From Eucalyptus grandis (Eukaryota > Streptophyta > Magnoliopsida > Myrtales > Myrtaceae): a stretch of DNA of 64,000 bases. The notes beneath the pieces are model-generated. The model was not told where the DNA came from. It saw nothing but the letters and a program-made list of their open reading frames with translations, and ran no database searches. Shown here in pieces: positions 23,724-34,985 of the stretch; position 1 is the stretch's first letter; every line of letters starts with the position of its first letter. Location of the stretch: NCBI RefSeq assembly GCF_016545825.1, contig NC_052618.1:50356331-50420330 (forward strand). The letters are read 5' to 3'. The translations under genes and the position numbers were made by a program.

Positions 23724-25680
23724 CGCTCCCCCAGCAACGCCCCCACCCTCGGCAGCGACCCAAGAAAACGCTTCGGGAACAAAGCACGAACGCCGAGTCG
23801 AATCGTCTCGCTCGCCCGCTCGCTCGCCGCCCTTTTCTTCTTCTTCTTCTTCTTCCTCTCCGCCCTCGTCTCGGATGGCGTCACGACATCGCCCGCCTCG
23901 GCCGCCGACGGAGAGAGAAGGGGAGGGGACTGGCCAGCTTTATGCCCGCATCGAAGCGCTGAAAGGGTAGAGAGAGAAAGAGGGGATGGTGGGAGGAGAG
24001 AGAAAATATCTTGCTGCGGCGTCTCTCCGAGGTGGAGATGGAGATAGAGATTGGAGGGGCAAGGGGGGAGAGAGAGAGAGGAGAAAGTTCGAGAAAATTC
24101 GGAGTTTCCGGGGTTAGAAACATAGGGACGTGTCTGAGATGGCGGAAGATATTTTCGGGCAAAGCTTGTGGAAATCGGCCCTCGTGTTGGGGGCAATTTA
24201 CGGGGGTTGCCATTGGCGCACGTGTCGGGCCGGGGGCCCCCACGGCCGCCCAGCCGGGCGCCTGGCACGCACGTTGCGGCTTTCGGTCCGGGTTGCGTGT
24301 CGATTTTAGTTATTGCAGTTTTGACTTAAAAAACAAAGAAAGGATGACGGACCATATAATATAATTCCTGAAGCTTTAATTTTAGCCCAATATCCTTTAT
24401 TTAATATGATTTATAAAATTTTAGTATATAATCAAATTAATCTTTAGAACGTATGAAGATATTTATTATTGTTCTTAAACTTGAATTAATGAAATAATAA
24501 TATTGAACATTTCATATAGGCCAAAAACTAAATTAAATATGTATCAATTTTTTATAAATTGCATTGAACAAATTAAAAATTTAAAAATGACATTACAAAT
24601 TTGATCAAAGTTTAAGATTGGAATGGCGTGGGATTATTGATTTTAGGATAGGAAATACATGAATCAAACTGAGCCTTAGTGGTGGGGCAAGTCTTTCAAG
24701 TAATTTAATTTTTAAGGTGTGTTACATTGAGAAAGTCAAATTTTCCCTCCATATTATTCAATAGATATACGAGTAATATTTTTTCTTTTGTAAATATATC
24801 ACACCACCTATAATGAATGGTAAAATCAATTCATGTGAAATTATAAAATACTTACTCTATCGTTCTTTTATTGTTAATTTCATTATTTTTCATATTATAC
24901 TAAATATCTATATCATAAAAAGGTCAATTATTTAAATGCTTTTTCTCTTAATTTTTTAAAATTAATTTCTCATTTCTTATAGGTCAATTTTACTACTCAT
25001 TGCTAATAGATTTTTCTTTAAGTGTTCGTTTTTCTTCAAAAATTATTAATTTTTCATTTGGAAAAAAATGCTCCCTTCATTGAAATTTAATGCATTTAAT
25101 GTATAAAAGTCACTTTAAGTATAATATATTAGATTGGATACATCTAGTAACTTCATTGAAATTTAAATATTTGAGTCGTTCTGAATAAATAAACATTGTG
25201 TTGTCCTCAAGTAATTTGATCGTATATACATTATATATCATACAAACAAACATTTTCGATCATCAATGTGTATTCCTTATAAAAAAAATCTGATTTTTAA
25301 CATGTCCAAGTTAGTTGGATGGATAAATTGTAATTGCTACCAAATACGAAGCAATCTTACCGAACAAATTGTAGGAGACTATCCTACTGGCGCAAATCAA
25401 CGTGGATGAACTGCTTCTACTACAAGCAGTCCCTTCAATATGCCCCAAAAGGTCACTCAAACCCCAAGTTCTAGTTATAAATAGGGCTGTTTAATGGACG
25501 GGTTGGAATGAAAATAATCTGATCTAAATTAATTCATTTATATGCGTTACAAATTAGTGACGATACTTGATCCGACTCATACCCAAAATTTGCCAAATCT
25601 CACAGATTGTCCAAGTCGATTAGAAAAGGTCATCAATAACGAAGAACAAGCCCACAGGCCACACTTTCCACTGAACAGGA
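23724..25680. other. J-protein promoter and AT-rich intergenic DNA
   Basis: The first 350 bases are GC-rich with a CTT run near 23836-23856 and GA-rich tracts, probably 5' UTR and promoter. From about 24350 to 25500 the DNA is strongly AT-rich with no reading frame of note. Confidence 0.45.
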
Positions 25681-25688
25681 CTTTAACA

Positions 25689-27070
25689 CTACACCGGCAG
25701 CAAATAACAGGTGAAGCAGCATGGAAGATCAAGCCACAACCAAGAAAGAGCATGCAATAAAAGAAAAAAGTGTCGTCTCGATTCAGAAGCAGACCTGCAC
25801 AAAACACATTGATCGGGCCCTCGTGAACTCCACTTGGCTATTCTTTCTCGGATGGACAGCTGCTTATCAAGCAGTTCAAGCCAAGAAAGAAAAGCAAATT
25901 TAGGTGCACTTGGGTGAAACCAGATGAGCCTGTGCCATTTAACTTTCTTCTTCCTCTTTCGAGTTGAAGTCCTATCATCAGCTTGAGTAAATGAGCCAGA
26001 CGTGGAACCAGTAAACAAGAGCCTGTCAGGTGAATTTACCCGGACAAATATGGTTGCAAACTGCAGTTTGAATCTCGACCCGAATGTTCAGACCTTTTCA
26101 GTGGCCATAGCCATTCATTGCCCTCGATAACCGCAACAAATTTAGCATGTGATTTCGAGGTGAAATCGTTTACCACTCTTCCAGGATGCATATCCTCCAG
26201 AATGTCATTGAGACACTTGATATGAGGCTTTAAAACAGACCTCGCTTTAATTAACTTGTTCCAGGCGTAGCTACTCTCGCCAGTTGGATTCACTTCCCAA
26301 ATAGATTGGCCTTTTAAGCAAGAAACAGTCGAGCAAGGCCACTCAAATGGGTCCAGCCTGCAGCAATATCTCCATAAACGTTTGCAATATACAAGCAAGA
26401 TTCCAAGGCTTAAGCATTTTCAGATTTTTCCCTTCCAAAGGAAGAAATACTCTCGCTTCTAATTGTTTTTGACAATATTGTTTGGCAACAAAAAATTCAC
26501 CCCAAAATTTGCCAAGCTGTAGATTACTTCATTAACGAGTTGTGGTCTTTCCAGCTCAAGAGAGATGCCTGACTGTCCAAGAACTCATTCGAAGAGTATA
26601 CAAAGGCTTACACTCTCCATTATCTTAACCTTGCTAAAATCAGAGGAAGGCCAAGGTATCCAACTGGCAATTGGCCTTTTTGAAAGCCAGCTAGATACAT
26701 CTGAGACTTTTGGGGATTAAGACTAAGACTTGACATGTGCTCAAGTCTCTGAAACAATGCCAGAATTTCATTTAAAGAATTCATATCCCCTTTGAAAAAG
26801 ATCATCAAAATCGTTGGCAAAATTCAAGTGAGTAAGTTTCACCTTAGAGCACTGAGAATGGTATTTTGATCTGCCTTTTGACTTGCTGCATTATCGAACT
26901 GTTCTTGGAAAAACTCCATCACCAGAACAAAAAGATACCATGAAGGATCACCCTGCCTCAGTCCTTTCTCACCTATGAAGAAGCCCTCAAGACCGCCTTC
27001 CAATGTCAGAAAATACGGTGAAACCTCTGTAGCCCAACCCAAACAACAGTTTTCGCTCAGACCTCCCAAC
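25689..27070 (-). pseudogene. L1-type LINE reverse-transcriptase remnant
   Basis: Fragments in N-to-C order down the minus strand. 26839-27069 has EKGLRQGDP and LFVLVMEFF (RT fingers). 26620-26820 has ILMIFFKGDMNSL, LNPQKSQMY and VGYLGLPL, the region after the catalytic box. 26036-26398 has YAWNKLIKARSVLKP. 25689-26018 has the zinc-binding RT tail (WHRLIWFHPSAPKFAF, DQCVLCRSASESRRH). They are in different frames with stops between, so the copy is dead. This is a plant non-LTR element. No 5' endonuclease domain or poly-A tail was found. Confidence 0.85.
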
Positions 27071-28357
27071 TTTGAAGTTCAGGCTGCCATTTTCTCAGCA
27101 CAAGAGGATAGTGTGCAATCTTCCGGAAGAGGGGAAGTTCATAAGGAACATTCCATTCTCAATCTCCTCTTGTCCCCACAACATATTCACCGCCAAGGAC
27201 ATAAATCCAATGCTCAATTTCTTGCCAAGAACTTGCCCCATGAGAAGAATTTCACTTTTCAGCGCTGTTATCTACGGCAGATCTAGGAACTAAAACATGC
27301 TTAACACCATCAACGATTTTAGGTATAGTCTCACGTCATGTGTAGCGTCCTAGATTGCTGATACGCCTTTTCCTTTACATGTTCGTATTCAGATCTTTCT
27401 GATCGAGATTACTATTTTGGTTCTCTGCCTATTTCTTCCGTTAGAACTCACTCTCACAATCAAATAATTGCTTTTCATTGATCAAACAGGAACCTTTGTG
27501 CGTCTTGCACGATCTTCAATGACAAAGATGAATTGTTTCCATTTCGACTGTTCGCAGATGAAAGCTAAACTGCTCAATTTCGAAAGAGAAAATTCATTTC
27601 TTTTCTTACCCAAAAACATTCTCTGGAAAGTAAAGTCTTGAAGCGGTCTTGGATCTGATTCTACAGGAACTTGGTGGAATGTTACGTGGAAAACAAGAAC
27701 CTACAATGGCGATAGAAGAACATTTACTAAATACTGTCAAAATTTTGGGCTTTGTGACTCCAATAGTTACAACATAATATTGCAAGTCAATAATAGCAAA
27801 GCCTATGGAAGAAACTTTAGATCTCGCAAAAGTAAAATACTCACAATATTTTATAAAGCAAAGAAATGTGTGCTTAGTATATCAGAACATTAAACTGATA
27901 AATCAAGGGATGATGGGTTGGTTAGGACAAACAGAATGCCGAACAATTCTTGAAGAAGGAAACAAAAGGCTTACAATTCTTGAAGAAAAAACCCCTGTAT
28001 TGAGATACTTCCTAAGACTGGTTAAGACTGGCAGCCCCATGTTGATGGTGCACAACTTAATTCAAAAAATGAAATGGTACTCAAGATAACACAATAGAGA
28101 TAACTGCAGTGATGAGGCATTATTCTAAGTTGATGCATCTAGGGCAGCTTAACCTTAGATGCTCTGGAGAAATTTGGTGCCTCCCCGAACAAGACATTCT
28201 CATCCACCCAAGACAATCACTGCGATCAAGTATCATGAATTTCCTCCTTTCTGTTTGTTGATACTTCATACGTGATGATTGGCTTGGGTGGATGAGAGCT
28301 TTGTGCTCCTAGAGCACCCAAAATTCTCTTGGGGGATGGGCTCTCCATGTATACAGC
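27071..28357. other. Unassigned region between LINE remnant and CBP60 gene A
   Basis: No known gene is recognised. A 94-codon frame at 27805-28089 (+) has no family signature. The last few hundred bases should include the 3' UTR of CBP60 gene A. Confidence 0.4.
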
Positions 28358-31300
28358 TTAATAATGTGCCCAATTGAACATTGCTGTTCTCTTTGCAGCC
28401 ACGACACGCCGAACTGATCCCCACTTCACCACGGCACGGATCTTGCACCACGCTGCTCTGGGCTTCGAGATTCTAGAATTCCAAACTCTGAAACCTGTGC
28501 CAGATGGACAGATCCCAAAATCTGCCCTGCTGCTCGATCCGATGATGAAAGTGTGCTCCAGTGGCCCCATCAAATTGCCAGGGATTGGAGATGGCACTAT
28601 GAAAAGCTCCTCAGGAGACGAATGGTTTGGCGCAAACGGTCCTTGTGAGTAACCAGGACGATAACTGCTTTCACCAGCACTAAAATAGGACGAAAAGTCC
28701 TGCCTTCCTAAGCTTTTGGCTGCTGTCTGATTGATAATAGCCGCGATAATATGATTCTGTGGCTCCAGGCAATCTAATTGTGGGTTCTCTGTGACATTGT
28801 AGCAGGGCGATTGTGAAGTCAATGAGTAAGTAAACTCAAGAGTCATCTCTGGTCTATCTAAATGCAGATGCGTTCGTTTTCAGCTACCATAGATGCAAAA
28901 TGATGGACGTTGACAAAGAAATAGGAACGGTGAGCTATGAAAGATTAAGAAGGCCAAGAAGAAAAAAGATTGTAGTGATATAACATCACAATACCTTGGT
29001 TTGGCACTGTGTGATCTAGATGATGAAGAAGCGGGCTCAGTACAATTGATGACTCCATAGGCAAGTTGGTCAGGGCACTCAGAGGAGTGATGCTGGGTAA
29101 GGCATCAAGCAGCACCCATCGATTCTTGTTACAGTAAGCTTGCCTTCTTAAGTTCTGCACCAAAATCTGTCGACCAAACGGCAGATTCAATCAAATTCGA
29201 AATCAAATGGAATACTTACGAATTTTAAGCGAAGTGGTTGTGGTATGAATGGACAAGAACGATATATACAGGCCCTTCTGTAGCTCCAGATAGTTTGACA
29301 CTCTGCTGCTTGATATGAAAGTTTCAGGTTATGATTTATGTACCTTCTGAGAGTGGGTCAATTGGTCTAGTGACTGGTAAGTTTGGCCGTCAAGTGTTGC
29401 TTGAGCCACTTTCATCACTGAGTTAAACAGTATACCGGCCTGGTTTGAAGCTTGATAGTAAGCGTATGTCTTGTTATTGTCGACCACACAGGTCCTGGCA
29501 TGTTTGACAATCATCTCCCATATTCCGTTAGCAACCCGATCACCAAGTATCTGAAATAACATTGCACGGGTACAGAAAAGGGAATTAGTGGAATTGATGG
29601 TCAACAATGCTTAGAATAACGTGTACAGAAAAGGGGAAATTAGCACGGGTAGAAGAGAAATGGTCGCTACATTTCTTAGAGAGGATTCGTCAGCTTCGTA
29701 CAGCTGGAGGAAATCTTGAACAGTGTTGATTCCCCTTGAAGTCATGCGCTTATGTAGAGCACCGTCTTTGGCTACTTTCTCTAAACGCCACACTTCATCG
29801 CTCAGTGATGGAGGGTGGTGCTTCCTGTTCACTACACATAACAGAGAAAACTTGTCAATCTTTAAGTCTTTTTTAGTTCCACCAAAAGAATCAGGAATTA
29901 GCAGCTAAAAATCAAATGTCATCATAAAATGATAGGCAACGAAACTAATGATTGCAAACTTACAAACTCCTCGATGATCTTTAACAACGAAAGCTTCACT
30001 TCTCGCTTCCCTTATTCTTATTTCTGCAGAAACCTTTTGAACAGCTCGAGCTCCTAATCTGAATTTCCGACATCTCATCCAGCTCGAGTTGTCGGTGATG
30101 ATTAAATTACGGAGACAACCAATTCCTCCTTGCAACATCACAGTAAGCTCCCCGGTTACCAATGGCCTTTTCCCTTCCCTTTTGTGGGTGATTTTTCCAT
30201 TGAATTCCTTCTCGGTCCAATCCTCTTCCTCATCTGACCCGAAATCTCCATCGAGGATGACGATTTCGATCTTTATTGAAGATAGGGGGCCACTTGTAAC
30301 CCTCTCATTGGTCCTACCATCAAATAGTTCGATCCTGAGAGGAGTACTGTCCTCGGCTTCTATCTGACAGTTAGTGAAGATGGTTGCTGGTAATTTGGTA
30401 ACAAATTGCAGTCGAAGACTGCTTTCTTCAGAAGTCCCAACAGGATTAGATTGTGCTCTACGATATAGATTAGAAATACATAAATTCTCTAGTACATAAA
30501 GGATGTTAAATTGTTGATATGATATTGGAAAACGACTTATCTTGAACTTGAAACTAGATTACTGTGTCTAGTACAGAAAAACTAATACAAAACAAGATCA
30601 ATATGGCTTCCTCTGATTCACAGTCAATCTTGGAGGTTGATGCAGGAATACATGGAATACTGACCTTAACGACGGATCATGAAAGCACGGGATTGCACGT
30701 TCCACTTCCTCCCTAACCTGCTTGATGGAGAGTGCAACTCAGATTCAAAGTGAAATTTTCTAATAATACCAATAGTTTCGTCCTGTTTAGCGTCATGATC
30801 ACAAACAGGTGGATTCGTTAGACTATCTGCAGAGCAGATCTTATTTTCCTGGGATACCATATTTTCAAATTCAAGGAACTACTTGATAGCATACCTATCA
30901 CAATAAATGAGGAAGAATCCATTTGACCGTTGACAAAAAGATTCATTCCTTCATGGCAAAAAAGAGGCAAAGGGGCAAAAAAATGCTTCTTTATATTTAT
31001 TTGGAATTTAGTTATGAGAAGGGGATTCGCAGATCTTTATTCCAATGGAAATGAACCCAACTAACAATTTATTCTAAAAACAGATATCTGAAACATTCTT
31101 AATCTAGAATAGAAGAGCAGATCAGGACTTCATGAAGAAAAAAGAGATGGACAAAAGCCTCTACATCTTTGGGTTGAAAAGTATTTGTCTGAGCCAGATA
31201 CTTTGCCGATTATGACAAGTGACACAGATTAAATTGCCCACTTTGCTGACCAAAACATCCCAATCACCCCAAGAAAACAGCCTTCTCAATAGTAAATCCA

Positions 31301-31720
31301 GAGTACATCCATGAACTGTTGACCAAACATCACTATGCCAGATATAATGAATCATCATATCATATATAAAAAACCGAACAGTCACATACTAAGCATAACA
31401 GTAATTTGAAATCATTGATTAATTTGTGAAGAAACAGACTGAGTTCTTCTCAAGCAACACAGCTAGTGAACGATACGCATAGCATACCACTTTCCGAAAG
31501 AGGGGCTCGAAATATGATGCAAATTGATCCGGTGACAGCTCTCCGATCACATTTCTCAAATAGCTGCAAAGTAATCAAGATTAGTATAATTCACAGTCAC
31601 AGACACTAAAACTGGAATACAATGGTCCCTAGTAAAGTGACTCTACTTAATGTTAGGCCTTCTTGCTGATCCTCCAGAACCACCCTCCTTATCCTCCTCC
31701 TGTAGTTGCCTCTTCGACAT
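28358..31720 (-). CDS. CBP60: CBP60 gene A, complete calmodulin-binding protein 60
   Basis: Eight minus-strand exons: 31647-31720, 31488-31563, 30665-30717, 29964-30457, 29671-29831, 29344-29550, 28995-29166 and 28358-28857. They encode 578 aa. The exon 2/3 junction rebuilds the family signature (FEPLFRKV joined to VREEVERA, about residues 43-58). Exon 4 (68-232) carries the conserved DNA-binding core (LRLQFVTKLP, CRKFRLGARAVQKVSAEIRI, AFVVKDHRG). Exon 5 has KHHPPSLSDEVWRLEKVAKDG. Exon 6 has YAYYQAS and ATLDGQTYQSLDQL. The C-terminus has WCKIRAVVKWGSVRRVVAAK, a basic amphipathic helix fitting the family's calmodulin-binding domain. CBP60s are nuclear, plant-specific regulators, several controlling salicylate synthesis. 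Exon 8 uses a TTTAG acceptor that bypasses a 1-base loss (see findings); this is the only soft spot. Confidence 0.9.
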
Positions 31721-32087
31721 CACCAGAGAATAAAAGGAAACTTAAGATTCATGTCAAAAATTTGTAAAACTTGCAGTGTGCATAGATACAGCAGTCACTA
31801 CTCCCAACCACCAGAAATATATAGGACTCAAGATTGGCCCACCACAGAAACGGTAGGTACAGAGAAACTTCTAGTTTGAAGCCGTTAACAACGACATGAC
31901 ATTCAGTAAAATCTAAAAAAAGAACCCAACACAGGTCAAATTTTCAACCGCACTTCTGCGTGTGCCGATACCAACAGATCGCATTTTGGACGCTTCCCAG
32001 CGCCAGGAACTTGGCCTTTGGACTCCTCGACGGAATTAAGGACGGACGCCCAAGAACTGCACGAAAATTAGCCCGTAAAAACCAAGA

Positions 32088-32548
32088 TTGACCGACGAAC
32101 GACAGCTACATCAATGGCACAATCTAGGAAATTCCCAGATAAAAAAGAGTCATTTTTAAATGTCCTTTCGATGTGGGGTTCAAGAGAGAGAGTGAAAATT
32201 TACAGGCACGCGGTGGCATCGACGCGTACCGGGGAACGATGGGATCGAGAAACCTTTCGGAAGTTACAGGCAAAGTTCCCGAGCAACCGCGTCCCGCGGA
32301 GTGGCGTTGTACTGAGGAGGAACGGGCGTTCAAGGTCCGAACTTTGACTGTTCCCCGTCTTCGTCAGTCGAACTTTCTGTTCACGAAGTCATCGGGTCAA
32401 ACGTTAGACTATCTGGTTGTCTAGGGTGATAAGTAGTGTGGGGGCACTACGTACATTTTCCTTGCTTGTCGGAGCAGGGTTTCCACGGGGCAGGGTTTGT
32501 CGCTGTCCGTGGCCGATAACATGGTCATGCATGAATCGGGATTTGACC
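32088..32548. promoter_or_regulatory. Possible W-box cluster upstream of CBP60 gene A
   Basis: Four TTGAC(C/T) hexamers lie 370-830 bases before the start codon: 32088-32093 (+), 32344-32349 (+), 32395-32400 (-) and 32543-32548 (+). W-boxes bind WRKY factors, which control some CBP60 genes in immunity. Three of the four persist upstream of C (the 32395 equivalent is mutated). Function is inferred only. Confidence 0.35.
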
Positions 32549-33058
32549 ATCCATGTTCTGATTATGGCCTACATTGAAAAATAGTGATAGCATAATTATT
32601 AGTTACCCGGAAGGAAAGAAGAAGAGATGAAATGTTCATGTGCGCTAAAGCCGGGTGTTTTAAGGACTAGTATTGAGATAGAGATAGGATAAAAAACGTC
32701 ATAGATTTTAATGTGGAATATCTAATTTTATCAAGCGTTTAGTACTTTTAGATATGATTGAAAAGTTCAAAAAATCAATTAAATCGAACAATTGATATCG
32801 TAGTTAAAATGCATTGGATCCCATTTAAAGTATCTTCTGAATTCCGGTGTGGCTTAATACATGGGGTCCTATTTGTTTGGTGAAATCATAGTTGAAAGGC
32901 ATGGGGGCAACCAAGAAAATAGGGAAGAGAACACGAGGAAGGACCGTGACTATTCTTGCTCTCCACGCGATTTCAAATTGAATATGAAAAAATGTCTTCG
33001 TCAATGGTCAGCTATAGAAGAAACCCATTTCCACATTGACAATATTGGGATGAAACAC

Positions 33059-33530
33059 GGAAAATTACCAAAAGAAAGTCATAAATCTATTACGAATGTC
33101 AATTTAGTGTTAAAATTTTCAATTTTATTAATTTATTTTTAAAATTTTTTAATTATTTGCTAATTTAATCATTCCATCTAATTTTGGTTGGAAATCATTG
33201 ACGTGAGTATTGATTGTTTTATATGGTACAATCAGCCGCTAACATGAATAATTTTACGTTTTTTTTTTTTTTTGATTTCTTTACTTTTAATTTCTTATTT
33301 TTGAAATTAAGTTTTTTTTTTTTAAATTACAAAAATTATCTACATCAGCATTGACTATGCCACCTAGGACAGTTGACTTCCACATCAATAATTGTTGGCC
33401 AATTATTTAGAAGGATTAAATTGGTAAGTCGTTGAAAAGTCTATGATTAAATTGTTTAAATTGAAAAATTTAGGTCTGAAGTGACATTCATAAAATTGAT
33501 TCTCAACTTTGTTTTTTGGTAATTATCCCT
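33059..33530. mobile_element. Long-TIR AT-rich element (MULE-like), A-side copy
   Basis: Left end GGAAAATTACCAAAAGAAAG and right end, reverse-complemented, AGGGATAATTACCAAAAAAC form an inverted repeat. Inside are CAATTTAGT and TTTAGGTCTGAA blocks shared with the other long-TIR elements of the window. The same insertion is present at 59646-60102, so it predates the cassette duplication. Confidence 0.6.
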
Positions 33531-34774
33531 AATATGTACAATGGTGAAGATATGTATGTAATGAATGAAGATTTTCTAATTTTGGTGGGTACGCATACTA
33601 GCGGTTGGCCCTTGTGATGTCTGTGATGTGCAGTCGGATACACGCGCGCACACGTTTCCGAACAGAATGTACTTTCGCTGGTTGGTCATGGGACAAGCCG
33701 AGTAACATCACAAGTTCTGCGCTATTTCTCTGTTCGAATGATTAGCCAACATGATTTTCAGGGAAAATTCGAGGGTGGGGGACAACATTCTGGGAAAATC
33801 TTCCACGGCTTGTCATCAACACGTTACCCCAGTCTGCACAGAAAACTTGAGCGCCTTTGAATTTCATGTTCTTTTCGGACCGCGGGTTCATTTTGACCGG
33901 AAGAGAAGGACCTGATCTGCTTCGATTTGGAGATGAGAGAATGTGGAATCTCAACTGAATTGCGACACAGTTTCTGTGATACTGCCTCTGAAGTAGGTTA
34001 GCCTAGAATTCATCTTGACCTTTGTTTTCTTGAAGAAATGGTGCCATTAGTTCATATGAAAGTGTGTGTTCATAGATAGAACCCAACTGGCTCATCAGTC
34101 AATTTGAACGTACAAGAAAAACATAGAAATCTAACTGACCTGGGACTACATTCACTTTCACAAACCCCTTAATTTCCACATGGACGTCGCCTTCTGTATA
34201 TGAAGGAACTGTTCAAACATAGAAATCTATGCATGTCCTCTATGTCTTTGCACTATAAAATGTCCAAGAATGGACTGGAGTGAAGGGAGGAAACAACTCG
34301 AGTGAAAGGAGAGGGAAGGAATAACCCGAATAAACACTATCATTAACAAGACTGAAAGGTTTTTCCACGAATTTGTTGCTGTTGTTTCACATAACATAAT
34401 ATGAATGGTAAGCTCATCCGTGTATTTGTCTTTTCTTGACATGACTAAGATGTTAATATTGCAACATTGCGAAATGTCATATTTTATGTGGTAAGTTACA
34501 TTGAAAAGTCTAGTTTCTTTAGCGTTGCAAGAGACTTTTTGCTTGTGACATCCTGAAGTTTTAGAATTCGTTTTCGATTAAATAAATCGGGCCTTCCGTC
34601 GACACGCCGATAGTGCTATTATCTGAGCCGATCACTCACGAGATAATTGGACAATCTAGGAAAGCAATTAAGGAATCTAAATGGAATGGACTTGAGAATT
34701 TGACCAGGAATTGACTGCTCGACTATGTTGATCTGCAATGGTTATTATGGCACTGTCGAAATCGATTAGAGACC

Positions 34775-34985
34775 GGATATATATATATTTGGTCAGTCCT
34801 ACTCTATTCCTACTCTACACTTACTCTCAGACTTTTGCCCTGCCTCGTGCAGGGCGTGAGAGTCAAAACCCACTCCTGAAACTTACGCATCCCCACCCCA
34901 TCCCCCCTGAGAAGGTGGAGATTTGAACCCCTCACCTCCCTCTTCCGTGTTGAAAGGGTGGCCACTAGGGTGAATCCCAGTGGTT
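34775..34985 (-). mobile_element. Second SINE family, copy 2 (inside the solo LTR)
   Basis: The minus strand carries CCTAGTGGCCACCC (A-box-like) and GGGGTTCAAATCTCC (B box), and ends toward GGACTGACCAAATATATA. It shares several blocks with 20033-20225. Confidence 0.55.

Larger units (their letters stand above)
31721..34538. other. Upstream region of CBP60 gene A, duplicated at 58273-61113
   Basis: Nearly the whole stretch has a close copy upstream of C. It contains no convincing gene. A 77-codon + strand frame at 32114 exists in both copies but changes amino acids freely. A long-TIR element lies at 33059-33530. Confidence 0.7.

Noticed and set aside
23376..24268. Long frames on both strands at the J-protein 5' end
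   Set aside because: GC-rich, low-complexity shadows overlapping exon 1 and its promoter; the two strands are equally open.
27805..28089. 94-codon + strand frame as a candidate small gene
   Set aside because: No recognisable family, no splice partners, and AT-rich low-information composition.
31400..31487. Apparent frameshift in A relative to C and B after FRKVVCYA (missing base near 31441)
   Set aside because: It lies in intron 2. The exon ends at FRKV with a GTATGC donor, and joining to exon 3 restores the family signature KVVREEVERA, so the downstream read-through is not coding.
32114..32347. 77-codon + strand frame, also present as an 80-codon frame at 58697
   Set aside because: Shared only because the region is duplicated. 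Differences are mostly amino-acid changing, and the upstream region of B does not keep the frame. No family signature.
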